The notes under the pieces are model-generated. The model saw nothing but the letters and a program-made list of their open reading frames with translations. It had not been told where the DNA came from and did not search any database. The translations under genes and the position numbers were made by a program. Positions 33,501 to 42,243 of a stretch of 64,000 nucleotides of DNA are shown here, one piece after another. Each line of letters begins with the position of its first letter. The first letter of the stretch is position 1. Source of the stretch: Moorella glycerini (lineage in GTDB: Bacteria > Bacillota > DSM-521 > Neomoorellales > Neomoorellaceae); assembly GCF_009735625.1 (NCBI RefSeq), contig NZ_CP046244.1, positions 496,001 to 560,000 on the forward strand, in the 5' to 3' direction.

Positions 33501-36341
33501 TCACTTCCCTAGAGCTGCCAGGATCTTTTCGGGCGTTACCGGCAGGTCGTTAAAATCCATCCCCAGGGCGTCGGCGACGGCGTTGACCACCGCCGGCGCC
33601 ACGGCCACCGTGGCCGCTTCGCCGATACTTTTAGCCCCAAAGGGGCCGTGCTCTTCGCCCTTTTCAACCAGGATGACTTCTATCTCCGGCATAGCGGCGG
33701 CCTTGAAAAGGCGGTATTTTTTCAGGGACGGGTTGAGGACCTTGCCGCTGGCCGGATCGACCTTTAATTCTTCACTCAAAGCATAACCCAGGCCCATCTG
33801 GATACCCCCTTCAATCTGGCCTTCAACCATGAGGGGATTGATGGCCCGGCCGATATCATGGGCGGCCACCAGTTGCAATACCTTGACGGCACCTGTTTCC
33901 GTATCGACCTCTACCTCGGCAAAGACGACGGCATAGGAACCAGGGCCAAAGACGGAGTGATAGCTTTCATAGGCTTTGATTTCCCGCTGGTCCGGCCCCT
34001 GCTGGGCGGCAATGACAATCTCTCCCAGGCTCACCCGTTTTGCCGGGTTGCCCCTGCTAAAGACGTAACCGCCGTCCAGGTCCAGTTCCTCTACCCGTTC
34101 GCTTAAGAGACGCGCCCCTTCCTCCAGCAGCTGCTGGCGCACCTTTTCCGCGGCCTTTTTGGCTGCATTGCCGCCGACCCAGGTTACCCGGCTGGCGTAG
34201 GTACCGACATCCCAGGAAGTAAGCTCGGTGTCGGCTTCCACCACTTCAATCTGGTCAGGCCTGATACCCAGGACTTCAGCTACGATCAGACTCAGCATGG
34301 TGTTGCTGCCCTGGCCGATGTCCTGGTTGCCGGTAAAGAGGGTACAGCTCCCGTCTTCATTCATTTTCAGGGCGATGGTGGTCAGGTCTACATGGACGCC
34401 GAAGACGCCGGTACCGTGGTTGCCGGCAGCCACACCGATGCCGCGGCGGTAACGCCCTGTTCCTTGGGGCCGCGCCTTTTTCCCTGCCCAGTCAAAGCGG
34501 GCCGCTCCCTCTTCCAGGCAGTCCAGGGGCCGGCAGTTGCCCAGGGTCTTGTTGAAGCGGGGGTTAATGTCCCCCGGCCGTACCAGATTCTGGCGACGAA
34601 AGTCAACGGGATCGCTTCCCAGGGCCCGGGCAATGCGGTCCAGGTGAATCTCCCGCGCCGCCATGAGCTGGGGCGACCCGTAACCGCGCATGGCCCCGCC
34701 GATGGGGTTATTGGTATAGACGGGTAAAGAGGTAATCCGCAAATTGGGAATGCGGTACAGTTTAAAGGCTTTGTCGTTCATGGCTGAGGGGACGTTGAGG
34801 GCGCTGGTGGCGTAGGCACCTTTATCCATCACCACCCTGATATCCTGGGCAACGATGGTGCCGTCCTTTTTAACACCCGTTTTGAGATAAAAAACGGCGG
34901 CATAACGGGTACGGGTGGAAACCATCACTTCCCGCCGGCTGAGTTCCATACGGACCGGCCGGCCGGTCTTCATGGCCAGCAGGGCCGCTACCGGTTCCAG
35001 GACGGCTTCCAGCTTGCCGCCAAAGGCGCCTCCTACAGGGGGCTTGATGACCCTTACTTTGTTGAGGGGCAAGCCCAGGACCTCGGCCAGGATCAGCCGG
35101 GTGGCAAAAATATTCTGGTTGGCCGACCAGACGGTTAGCTTGCCGTTACTGTAATCGGCCAGGCAGGCATGGAGTTCCAGGGCGGCATGGGTTACCCGCG
35201 GCGTGGTAATCCTGTCGGTAAAAATAAAGTCGGCGGCAGCCATGGCCTGCTCCACATCCCCGGCCTCGGCCTTGATGGTAGCCACCAGGTTGCCGCCGGG
35301 GTGGACGGCCGGGGCTCCGGGCTGCAGAGCCTCCTCGGGGTCAAAGACGGCCGGCAGTTCTTCGTACTCCACCTTAATCAGCTTTAACGCCCTGGCGGCC
35401 GTCTCTTCATCGTCGGCCGCCACGGCTGCTACCCGATCGCCGACAAAGCGTACGGTGTCGTCGAAGATGTATTCATCGCGGGGGATATTATGGCCGGCAA
35501 AGCGCAGGGCGCTGTTGTAGGCCACTCGGGGCGAGTTCTGGTAGGTTACTACGGCCCGGACACCGGGCAGGGCCGCGGCCGCGCTGGTATCGATACTTTT
35601 AATCCGGGCATGGGGTACCGGGCTAAAGAGGATTTTACCATGGAGCATGTGGGGCAGTTCCATGTCGCCGACATAGGCCAGGCGGCCGGTGGCTTTGGCC
35701 ACGGCATCCTTGAGGGGCGCAGGTTTGCCCACCTGTCGTAAGCCGGCAGGGGCGCCATGTGGCGGCTCAGGCGGGCCCGCCTGTTGCTGACCGGCCGGGG
35801 CACCGGCCGGCCCCGGGTGCTGCCCCGCCACCTGCCCGTCCTTTGCCCCTTCCGGCAACCACGACGGCAAGTTTTCTCCCCTTAACCGGGCGGCAGCCAG
35901 CTGGATGGCCCGGACAATTTTTACGTAACCGGTACAACGGCAGAGGTTGTTGTCCAGGGCGGCACGGATTTCCGCCTCACCGGGGTTAGGGTTACGGTCC
36001 AGCAGGGCTTTAGCCGTGATAATCATCCCCGGCGTGCAGAAGCCGCACTGGATGGCCCCGGTATCAACAAAGGCCTGCTGGATGGGGTGCAGCTTATCCC
36101 CCTGGCTCAAGCCCTCGATGGTTGTAATCTTTTTACTGGCGGCATTACGGGCCAGGATGGTACAGGAGTTGACGGCCGCGCCATCCACCAGCACCTTGCA
36201 GGCGCCGCAGTCGCCGGTGGCGCAGCCGCACTTGGTCCCTTTCAGCTTTAAAACATCCCTGATGACCTTGAGCAGGGTCCAGTTGGGCTCAATTACCATT
36301 TTATAGGAAATGCCGTTTACTTCCAGGGTAATATTAAGCAC
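33501..36341 (-). CDS. xdhD: Fused iron-sulfur/molybdenum hydroxylase (XdhD type)
   Basis: 946 residues. Residues 1-160 form an iron-sulfur subunit (CGCATGDCGACKVLVDG, QCGFCTPGMII, NLCRCTGYV). A Pro/Gly/Ala/Gln-rich linker of about 45 residues (about 165-210) follows, then a complete molybdenum subunit (PPVGGAFGGK, GAMRGYGSPQ, GNQDIGQGSN, catalytic Glu in SIGEAATVAVAPA). E. coli XdhD, a putative purine hydroxylase of nearly equal length, has the same fusion. No FAD domain is present; possible partners are YgfM (24403-25290) or the flavoprotein downstream. A SigH-type promoter lies upstream. Confidence 0.92.
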   Translation of the reverse strand: MLNITLEVNGISYKMVIEPNWTLLKVIRDVLKLKGTKCGCATGDCGACKVLVDGAAVNSCTILARNAASKKITTIEGLSQGDKLHPIQQAFVDTGAIQCGFCTPGMIITAKALLDRNPNPGEAEIRAALDNNLCRCTGYVKIVRAIQLAAARLRGENLPSWLPEGAKDGQVAGQHPGPAGAPAGQQQAGPPEPPHGAPAGLRQVGKPAPLKDAVAKATGRLAYVGDMELPHMLHGKILFSPVPHARIKSIDTSAAAALPGVRAVVTYQNSPRVAYNSALRFAGHNIPRDEYIFDDTVRFVGDRVAAVAADDEETAARALKLIKVEYEELPAVFDPEEALQPGAPAVHPGGNLVATIKAEAGDVEQAMAAADFIFTDRITTPRVTHAALELHACLADYSNGKLTVWSANQNIFATRLILAEVLGLPLNKVRVIKPPVGGAFGGKLEAVLEPVAALLAMKTGRPVRMELSRREVMVSTRTRYAAVFYLKTGVKKDGTIVAQDIRVVMDKGAYATSALNVPSAMNDKAFKLYRIPNLRITSLPVYTNNPIGGAMRGYGSPQLMAAREIHLDRIARALGSDPVDFRRQNLVRPGDINPRFNKTLGNCRPLDCLEEGAARFDWAGKKARPQGTGRYRRGIGVAAGNHGTGVFGVHVDLTTIALKMNEDGSCTLFTGNQDIGQGSNTMLSLIVAEVLGIRPDQIEVVEADTELTSWDVGTYASRVTWVGGNAAKKAAEKVRQQLLEEGARLLSERVEELDLDGGYVFSRGNPAKRVSLGEIVIAAQQGPDQREIKAYESYHSVFGPGSYAVVFAEVEVDTETGAVKVLQLVAAHDIGRAINPLMVEGQIEGGIQMGLGYALSEELKVDPASGKVLNPSLKKYRLFKAAAMPEIEVILVEKGEEHGPFGAKSIGEAATVAVAPAVVNAVADALGMDFNDLPVTPEKILAALGK

Positions 36342-36407
36342 TTTCTCGCCCCCTGGTTAAAAGCCTTCTTTACGTTAAAAGGCACAATTAAATGATACTT
36401 AATATTT

Positions 36408-36436
36408 ATATTCGCTATCAGACGCTAAAATCCTGC
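36408..36436 (-). promoter_or_regulatory. SigH-type promoter of xdhD
   Basis: GCAGGATTT (36428-36436), 11 bases, AGCGAATAT (36408-36416) on the minus strand, 67 bases before the xdhD start. The rest of the gap up to 36705 is AT-rich and shows no further feature except the ribosome-binding site of the next gene. Confidence 0.7.
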
Positions 36437-36705
36437 TCGGCAACAATTACGTCCTGATCGGAGATAAATGTTTATCATGAAGAGCTAAGGATTATTTTAT
36501 TAACCCTGCTCCTAGTCTTTTCCCAGGTTCTGCGCCGAGGCGATAGCCGGTGGTATTATCTGCTATTGTTTTATAAAGAGGTTTAGATATGGCAAGTACT
36601 TAATCTTAACGTATAACTCAATTGAAGAGATAATATGCATAGTGATGATAAATGTTGACTAAGATTAAGACCAGTGATAATATATACGTTGGAGGTTGGT
36701 ACATC

Positions 36706-37977
36706 ATGGAAAGGGAATTCCTCACCACAAAAGAGGCTGCTAAATATTTGGGGGTAAGTATTTCAACTATATATAGAGCCATATCACAAAATGCTTTCTC
36801 TTACATACGAACGCCAGGGGGACAACGACGTTTCCTTCGTACAGAGCTAGATATTTATATCGAACAGAGTCGACACAAAATAGCCCCCCAGAATCCGAGC
36901 CTGTATAAACAAAAGAAACAACAGATTATAGAAGTATGTGAAGAAATGAAACAACTCAGTTTGGAAGACTACGATACCGATTCGCGTACTGTAATTACCC
37001 AACCAAACGAAAGTATATTACCGGAAGCAGCATCCTTTTCCAGTGCTAATACCCTATGTGAAGTATCATCAGAGAACCGGAAAATCATAAATACTTTAAA
37101 TGAGCTTTCAGGTAAAGAGTGGATCGCTGAAACTAAAAGCGTCTGGTTTCAAAAGGGATTAGGTAGTTCCCATCCGGAAGCCCAGATTGAACGCATGCAT
37201 CCCGCTCCATTTTCGTATCAAGACGTAGCCCGGTTAATTAGGTTTTTTACCAAACAGGGGCAATGCGTACTTGATCCTTTTTTAGGTGTAGGTTCTACAC
37301 TTAAAGCTGCTATCCTTAACGGACGTAACGCAGTCGGTATAGAAATCGCCCAAAAATGGATTGAGTTGTCCTATAAGAGGATGAAAACTGAGGTGGGCGA
37401 GCGCGCACTTGGTACTTACACAATCATTCACGGCGATTCAAGAGAGGAAATTCCTCGTCTCGCTACTCAAGGAAAACTTTTTGACTTTATTGTTACCAGC
37501 CCTCCCTATTGGTCTATTCTCACAAAGAAACCCGACCACAAGGTCAAAGAAGTTCGCCTCAACCATGGTGTTGATGTTAAGTATAGCGAAGATGAGAGAG
37601 ATCTCGGTAATATCAATGATTATAGCCTTTTTTTAGATGAACTCGGTAGCATTTTCATTAACTGCTGGGATGTTTTACGGCCTGGTAAGTACATGGCTAT
37701 TATCGTCAGTGATTTCCGGCATGGATCCAAATATATACCATTCCACGCGGATTTAATTAACAAGTTAGTCAGTGGAGACACCCGACGGCAATTTGAACTG
37801 CAGGGTATTAAAATTTTGGTTCAACACAACAAAAAATTATACCCTTATGGATATCCCAACACGTATGTCCCGAACATCCACCACCAGTATATATTAATCT
37901 TCAGAAAACCTGCCGTAAAGGGCAAAAGAGGTGCGACTTTTGCAACTGGTTACCTCCATCATACCGCAGCTAAGTAA
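36706..37977 (+). CDS. DNA methyltransferase with N-terminal helix-turn-helix
   Basis: 423 residues. The first 55 form an excisionase/MerR-like helix-turn-helix (LTTKEAAKYLGVSISTIYRAIS, then TPGGQRRFLRTELDIYI). The rest is an amino-methyltransferase: the AdoMet site DPFLGVGSTLKAAILNGRNAVGIEI precedes the catalytic TSPPYWSILTK, typical of N4-cytosine or N6-adenine enzymes. GGAGGT lies nine bases before ATG 36706. The gene is markedly more AT-rich than both flanks and on the opposite strand, which suggests transfer. No restriction endonuclease is recognised beside it. The HTH-methyltransferase fusion is unusual and may guide target choice. Confidence 0.85.
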   Translation: MEREFLTTKEAAKYLGVSISTIYRAISQNAFSYIRTPGGQRRFLRTELDIYIEQSRHKIAPQNPSLYKQKKQQIIEVCEEMKQLSLEDYDTDSRTVITQPNESILPEAASFSSANTLCEVSSENRKIINTLNELSGKEWIAETKSVWFQKGLGSSHPEAQIERMHPAPFSYQDVARLIRFFTKQGQCVLDPFLGVGSTLKAAILNGRNAVGIEIAQKWIELSYKRMKTEVGERALGTYTIIHGDSREEIPRLATQGKLFDFIVTSPPYWSILTKKPDHKVKEVRLNHGVDVKYSEDERDLGNINDYSLFLDELGSIFINCWDVLRPGKYMAIIVSDFRHGSKYIPFHADLINKLVSGDTRRQFELQGIKILVQHNKKLYPYGYPNTYVPNIHHQYILIFRKPAVKGKRGATFATGYLHHTAAK

Positions 37978-38389
37978 GTTTTGGGAGTTACCTTATAGAC
38001 AACCCCCATATAATTCAAGATATTGGGGACATCCGCTTCATAACCTGTGCTCATACCCCAGCAAGCTAAAACCGGCAATTGCTCACATTTTAATAAGGTA
38101 TTTCACTGAACCCGGTGATGTGGTACTTGACCCGTTTTCAGGTGTTGGTACGATACCGCTGGCTGCCTGTCTGGAAGGACGAACCGGGATAGGTATTGAT
38201 CTCAACCCGCTGGCTTACTGGGCAACGTTATCTAAGACAAATGTTCCACAAGCAGCTTCGATTCAGGCTCTTGTATCAGAATTGACCGCCCAGCTCGCCC
38301 ATATTGATGTCACTGATATCATAAGACAGGAACACTACGAAATGGAAATTCAGGAGTTCTTTCATGAACAGTCTGGGCTGAATATATGA
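37931..38389 (+). CDS. Truncated second DNA methyltransferase
   Basis: 152 residues containing only an AdoMet-binding region: HPLHNLCSYPSKLKPAIAH, then VVLDPFSGVGTIPLAACLEGRTGIGID. In complete relatives a catalytic (S/T)PPY motif follows; here the frame ends at EIQEFFHEQSGLNI. Either the gene is cut short or it acts as one subunit with the preceding methyltransferase, which it overlaps by 47 bases in another frame. GTG 37931 is the apparent start, with a weak AAAGAG before it. I favour a remnant. Confidence 0.6.
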   Translation: MRLLQLVTSIIPQLSKFWELPYRQPPYNSRYWGHPLHNLCSYPSKLKPAIAHILIRYFTEPGDVVLDPFSGVGTIPLAACLEGRTGIGIDLNPLAYWATLSKTNVPQAASIQALVSELTAQLAHIDVTDIIRQEHYEMEIQEFFHEQSGLNI

Positions 38390-38568
38390 AAAAACGCCTC
38401 GAGGTTGTTATCCTTGGTGAATTATCCGAAAAGGCAAAAACCCTTCGCAACCATTTTCCCCAGGGAAAACTATGTAAAGAAGTTACCGTAGATGAGCTGC
38501 TAGGACGATGGAAGGGGGAAATTGAACTTTTGCGGCAACTCTCGAGTTACCTTTTCCCGACCAAATGA
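38386..38568 (+). CDS. Small protein coupled to the truncated methyltransferase
   Basis: 60 residues, not recognised. The ATG overlaps the previous stop (ATGA), but no Shine-Dalgarno sequence is visible. It may be the displaced C-terminal part of a damaged methyltransferase or restriction gene rather than an independent protein. It ends 27 bases before the convergent M20 gene. Confidence 0.35.
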   Translation: MKKRLEVVILGELSEKAKTLRNHFPQGKLCKEVTVDELLGRWKGEIELLRQLSSYLFPTK

Positions 38569-38594
38569 TAACACTAGAACCAGTTAACCCTGGC

Positions 38595-39797
38595 TTAAAA
38601 ATCAACCATGGTTTTTTCTGCCAGGGCCGCCAGGAGGGCAGCGCCGATAGGCAGGCAGTCTTCGTTGATGTTAAACTGCGGGTGGTGCCAGGGGCGGGGG
38701 TCCTCTCCCGGCCTGGCCGCCCCCAGGTTAAAATACACCGCCGGGACCTTCTCGGCATAGCGGGCAAAATCCTCGGCACCCATAGAGGGGGCCGCCAGTT
38801 CGAAAACCTTTTCCGGCCCCAGGATTTTCGCGGCTACCCGGCGAAAGAGTTCAGTAAGCCCGGCATCGTTTATGAGCGGCGGGTAACCCCGCAGGTAATC
38901 CAGTTCAATCTCCGTCCCGCTGGCGGCCGCCACCCCGGCCAGGACCTGGCGCATACCCCTTTCCAGTTCCTGCCGGGCAACCTGGTTCAGGGCGCGGGTG
39001 GTACCGGTCATGGTTACCTCGGCGGCGATAATGTTTTCCTTATCGCCGCCATGAATGGTACCGATGGTGAGAACGGCCGGCTGCACCGGGTCCATACGCC
39101 GGGAAACAATAGCCTGCAAAGCCAGAACGGCCTGGGCGGCAGCGACGATGGCATCGGCCCCCAGGTGGGGCGAAGCTCCGTGACTGGTGCGGCCTTTAAT
39201 TTTAATGGTAAAGTTGTCGGCCGATGCCATGGCAGCCCCCGGGCGAATGCCCACCGTACCCACCGGGAGATAAGAAGTAACGTGGAGGCCGAAAATTGCC
39301 TTCACCAGTGGGTTGTCCAGGACGCCCGCCTTTAATATCAGGGCGGCCCCGCCCGGCGGTAATTCTTCTCCGGGTTGAAAAATAAATACTACCGGCCCGG
39401 GGAGTTCCCGGCTACGTTCGGCTAGCAGTGCCGCCGCTCCTAAAACTACTGCCATATGGGCGTCATGGCCGCAACCGTGCATCCGGCCCGGGTAGCGGGA
39501 AGCATACTCCACCCCGGTAGCCTCCTGGAGGGGCAGGGCATCCATATCGGCTCTCAGGGCTACGGCAGGGCCGTCCTTCACCCCCTCCAGCAAACCTACG
39601 ACGCCAGTGCCGGCGATCCCGGTTCTAACCTGTAGTCCCAGTTCTGCCAGCACGCCGGCCACCAGGGCGGCCGTCTCCCTTTCTTCAAAGCTCAGTTCCG
39701 GGCACTGGTGCAACTGCCGCCGCCAGGCCACCAGGCGAGGTTTGAGGGCTGCTGCGGCAGCCAGGAAATCATTGCTCTTTAAGTTGCTTTTTAGCAT
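38595..39797 (-). CDS. M20-family amidohydrolase/peptidase
   Basis: 400 residues of the M20D (IAA-amino-acid/hippurate hydrolase, N-acyl-amino acid amidohydrolase) group. Metal-binding motifs are ALRADMDALPLQE, MHGCGHDAHMAVVLG, FIFQPGEELPPGG and PSMGAEDFARY. ATG 39797 is preferred because AGGTG lies nine bases upstream; a GTG at 39809 is inside that site. It could cleave N-carbamoyl or N-acyl amino acids, possibly linked to ureide breakdown, but substrate is not visible. No SigH-type site precedes it. Confidence 0.88.
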   Translation of the reverse strand: MLKSNLKSNDFLAAAAALKPRLVAWRRQLHQCPELSFEERETAALVAGVLAELGLQVRTGIAGTGVVGLLEGVKDGPAVALRADMDALPLQEATGVEYASRYPGRMHGCGHDAHMAVVLGAAALLAERSRELPGPVVFIFQPGEELPPGGAALILKAGVLDNPLVKAIFGLHVTSYLPVGTVGIRPGAAMASADNFTIKIKGRTSHGASPHLGADAIVAAAQAVLALQAIVSRRMDPVQPAVLTIGTIHGGDKENIIAAEVTMTGTTRALNQVARQELERGMRQVLAGVAAASGTEIELDYLRGYPPLINDAGLTELFRRVAAKILGPEKVFELAAPSMGAEDFARYAEKVPAVYFNLGAARPGEDPRPWHHPQFNINEDCLPIGAALLAALAEKTMVDF

Positions 39798-39875
39798 GCA
39801 GGGAGTCACCTTTGTTTCTTTAAATTACCCGCCTGCAGGCCTAAAAGTGTCCTGGCAGGCCGGTTGCCAGTCTAA

Positions 39876-40076
39876 TTATACTCCCCCGCCCATGTTTAAT
39901 ACAATTTCCACTTTATCGCCCTGCTGCAAGTTCTGATTATATTCCTCAGGCAATAATAGCCGCCCGTTGACTTCAACGGCCACCGTCACGGGATTAAAAT
40001 TAAGCTGTTCCACCAATTCCTTTATGGTAATACCTTCCGCCACCTCTTTTTCCTGCCGGTTTAAAATAATCGTCAC
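39876..40076 (-). CDS. ThiS/MoaD-like sulfur-carrier protein
   Basis: 66 residues with the beta-grasp fold of ThiS: MTIILNRQEKEVAEG, TIKELVEQLNFNPVTVAVEVNG and QQGDKVEIV. It ends in NMGGGV instead of a bare Gly-Gly. A carrier becomes active as a C-terminal thiocarboxylate, so one or two residues would have to be removed first. It overlaps the TusA-like gene by four bases and is the last gene of an operon with sulfite reductase and an E1-like activating enzyme, which fits a role in cysteine, homocysteine or thiamine sulfur transfer. Confidence 0.88.
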   Translation of the reverse strand: MTIILNRQEKEVAEGITIKELVEQLNFNPVTVAVEVNGRLLLPEEYNQNLQQGDKVEIVLNMGGGV

Positions 40077-40321
40077 TGGTCCTCTCCCCTTTCCACGAGT
40101 AATGAATAAATATTGGGGCCAACCTTCCTTACCTGGTGGATCTTATGGCCCTCGAATTTAAGGCTCCGGGGGACATTATTCAATGGCTCCCCTTCTGCCA
40201 GCAAAACCTCCAGGATTTCCCCTGGCTGCATCTCCTCCAGGGCCAGTTTGGTTTTCACAAAGGTTATGGGGCAGCAGTCCCCGGTAATGTCCAGGCGTTT
40301 CGTCGCTCTAATCTCCGCCAC
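40073..40321 (-). CDS. TusA-like sulfur-transfer protein
   Basis: 82 residues. The TusA/SirA motif is RLDITGDCCPITFVKTKLALEEMQPGEIL, with a Cys-Cys-Pro in place of the usual Cys-Pro, then the alpha-beta sandwich. GTG 40321 is chosen because GGGAGG lies nine bases upstream; an ATG at 40357 would add 12 residues outside the family. It probably receives sulfide or persulfide sulfur from the reductase upstream and passes it to the ThiS-like carrier. Confidence 0.85.
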   Translation of the reverse strand: MAEIRATKRLDITGDCCPITFVKTKLALEEMQPGEILEVLLAEGEPLNNVPRSLKFEGHKIHQVRKVGPNIYSLLVERGEDQ

Positions 40322-40413
40322 CGGTAGCAACCTCCCTGTAATAGATGTCAGAGGCAAGAGGTCAGAAGCAGGAAAACGATTTGAAGCCGTCTTTTTCGTT
40401 ATACCTCTTGCTA

Positions 40414-41304
40414 TCAGCGTGCCATATTAGCCTTCCGCAATGCCTCACCTGGGCCGGGAAAAGAGACGAGTTGCCGGAACAATTCCGGTCCGAGACGTTT
40501 TACAGTATCGGCCAGGCGCTCCTGCCCTTTCCTTTTTTGCTCAAAAACCGTTAAGATCGAATCAATTAAAGGTATTACCTCATCCTCCGGGACAAAGTCG
40601 AACATCTTATACCCCAGCCGGGGGTTGCGGCCCATTTTACCGCCAACGAAGACCACAAATCCCCTCGCCGCCTCTACCCAGGCACTGGTGGGACAGGAAG
40701 CTATGCAGGCCCCGTCGCCATAGCACTTTTGCCGGTTGATGGTTACTTTTTCATCAATGATTTTAATTGCTCCACCGGGGCAGATGGACTGGCACAACCC
40801 GCACAGTCTGCAGCGTTCGGCCACCAGTTCCGGGTAAACAATGCCCTGCAGGCCAACATCGTTTTCCCTGGGCTTGGTGCAGGCATTGAAACATGCGGCG
40901 ACGGCAATTTTAAATTTAACCGGTACTTCGCGGCCGAAAAAAGCCCGGTCTATTTCCCGGGTCATCTCCCGGGTATCAAGAACACCGTTGGGACAAACTT
41001 CCTTTCCCGGGCAGGCGACAATCGAACGTACGCGCGGGCCGCAGGCCCCCGGTAGCAGGTTCAGGGCCTTGATTTCTTCAATCAGTGCCTGGTAATCTTC
41101 CAGCCTTACGCCGGGTATTTCTACCCCCTGGCGGGTGGTCAAGTGGACTTCGCCCCGGCCGTATTCAGTAGCCACCTTAGCAAGATTCTCCAGGTCCCGC
41201 GCCGTTAAATGCCCGCCAATGGTCCGTAGCCGCATGAGAAAAAGGCCGGGGCCCTGCTGCTTGATAAAGCCGCCTTTTTTTAGTTCATGAAAATCCGGTG
41301 TCAT
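40414..41304 (-). CDS. Siroheme sulfite/nitrite reductase with ferredoxin domain
   Basis: 296 residues. Siroheme-[4Fe-4S] ligands are in CPGKEVC (C98, C104) and CFNAC (C138, C142), with the substrate-site pattern LTTRQGVEIPG. An inserted 2[4Fe-4S] ferredoxin domain follows (CRLCGLCQSICPG and CYGDGACIASCP). This small one-repeat form is common in anaerobes for assimilatory-type or uncharacterised sulfite reduction. ATG 41304 has AAAGGTG nine bases before it; GTG 41316 overlaps the preceding stop. Its neighbours point to sulfite reduction for sulfur-carrier loading. Confidence 0.88.
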   Translation of the reverse strand: MTPDFHELKKGGFIKQQGPGLFLMRLRTIGGHLTARDLENLAKVATEYGRGEVHLTTRQGVEIPGVRLEDYQALIEEIKALNLLPGACGPRVRSIVACPGKEVCPNGVLDTREMTREIDRAFFGREVPVKFKIAVAACFNACTKPRENDVGLQGIVYPELVAERCRLCGLCQSICPGGAIKIIDEKVTINRQKCYGDGACIASCPTSAWVEAARGFVVFVGGKMGRNPRLGYKMFDFVPEDEVIPLIDSILTVFEQKRKGQERLADTVKRLGPELFRQLVSFPGPGEALRKANMAR

Positions 41305-41312
41305 AAGTGATT

Positions 41313-42122
41313 TCACCTTTCGCCTTTTGCTTCACAGACAAAAGTGTACTCTTCCAGTTCACGGATACGCGGATTTTCCCCGCAGACAGGGCAATTACGG
41401 TTACGCTCGGCCTTTATTTCCCGGAAGCGCATCTCCAGGGCATTGTAGATCAGCAGGCGGCCGGTGAGGGTTTCCCCAACCCCGAGTAAAATTTTAATTA
41501 CCTCGGTAGCCTGAATGGCCCCGATGAGCCCTGGTACCGTACCCATGACGCCGGCTTCCTGGCAGCTGGGCACGGCTCCTGGCGGTGGTGGGTCGGGAAA
41601 GATACAGCGGTAGCAGGGACCCTGGCCGGGTTTGATGGTCATGACCAGGCCGTCCCATTGCAATACCCCTCCCTCAACCATAGTTTTTCCCGTCATGACA
41701 CAGGCATCATTTAATAAATAGCGAGTGGGAAAGTTGTCAACGCCGTCGACAATGACGTCGTAGTCGCGGATAATAGCTAAAATGTTGCCTTTACCTAAAC
41801 GCAGCGGGTAAATATTTATAGTCAGCGCTGGATTTAAGGCCAGCAAGGTTTCGCGGGCCGATTCCGCCTTGAGCCGTCCCAGGCGGTCGCTATTGTGGAG
41901 AATCTGGCGTTGTAAATTGGAAAGGTCTACCCTGTCGCTATCGACTATACCTATAGTACCTACGCCGGCAGCCGCCAGGTAGTAGGCTACCGGCGAACCA
42001 AGACCCCCGGCCCCCACGATCAACACTTTTCCCTGTTTCAGCTTTTCCTGGCCGCGGCCGCCGACGTTCTTCAGGATAATCTGCCGGCTGTAACGTTCCA
42101 TTTCTTCGTTGGTTAAGGCCAT
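41313..42122 (-). CDS. ThiF/MoeB-type activating enzyme
   Basis: 269 residues of the E1-like family that adenylates the C-terminus of ThiS/MoaD carriers. The ATP site is VLIVGAGGLGSPVAYYLAAAGVG (about residue 33), with the Arg of SRQIILKNVG and DGVDNFPTRYLLND; the C-terminal CPVC plus CYRC cysteines bind zinc. First gene of the sulfur operon, behind a good SigA-type promoter at 42166-42194. Its likely client is the ThiS-like protein at 39876-40076. Confidence 0.92.
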   Translation of the reverse strand: MALTNEEMERYSRQIILKNVGGRGQEKLKQGKVLIVGAGGLGSPVAYYLAAAGVGTIGIVDSDRVDLSNLQRQILHNSDRLGRLKAESARETLLALNPALTINIYPLRLGKGNILAIIRDYDVIVDGVDNFPTRYLLNDACVMTGKTMVEGGVLQWDGLVMTIKPGQGPCYRCIFPDPPPPGAVPSCQEAGVMGTVPGLIGAIQATEVIKILLGVGETLTGRLLIYNALEMRFREIKAERNRNCPVCGENPRIRELEEYTFVCEAKGER

Positions 42123-42165
42123 TCTTAGCCCTCCAATCTCGACTAAATATATCGGTTTATCTTAG

Positions 42166-42194
42166 ATTATAGCAGGGGCCAAAAAGGTGGTCAA
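42166..42194 (-). promoter_or_regulatory. SigA-type promoter of the sulfur operon
   Basis: TTGACC (42189-42194), a 17-base spacer and TATAAT (42166-42171) on the minus strand, 44 bases before the ThiF-type gene. Confidence 0.8.
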
Positions 42195-42243
42195 GACAAT
42201 TTTTTGCCTCTTAAAGGCTGAACCGGCCGCCCTTCTATAGGCC

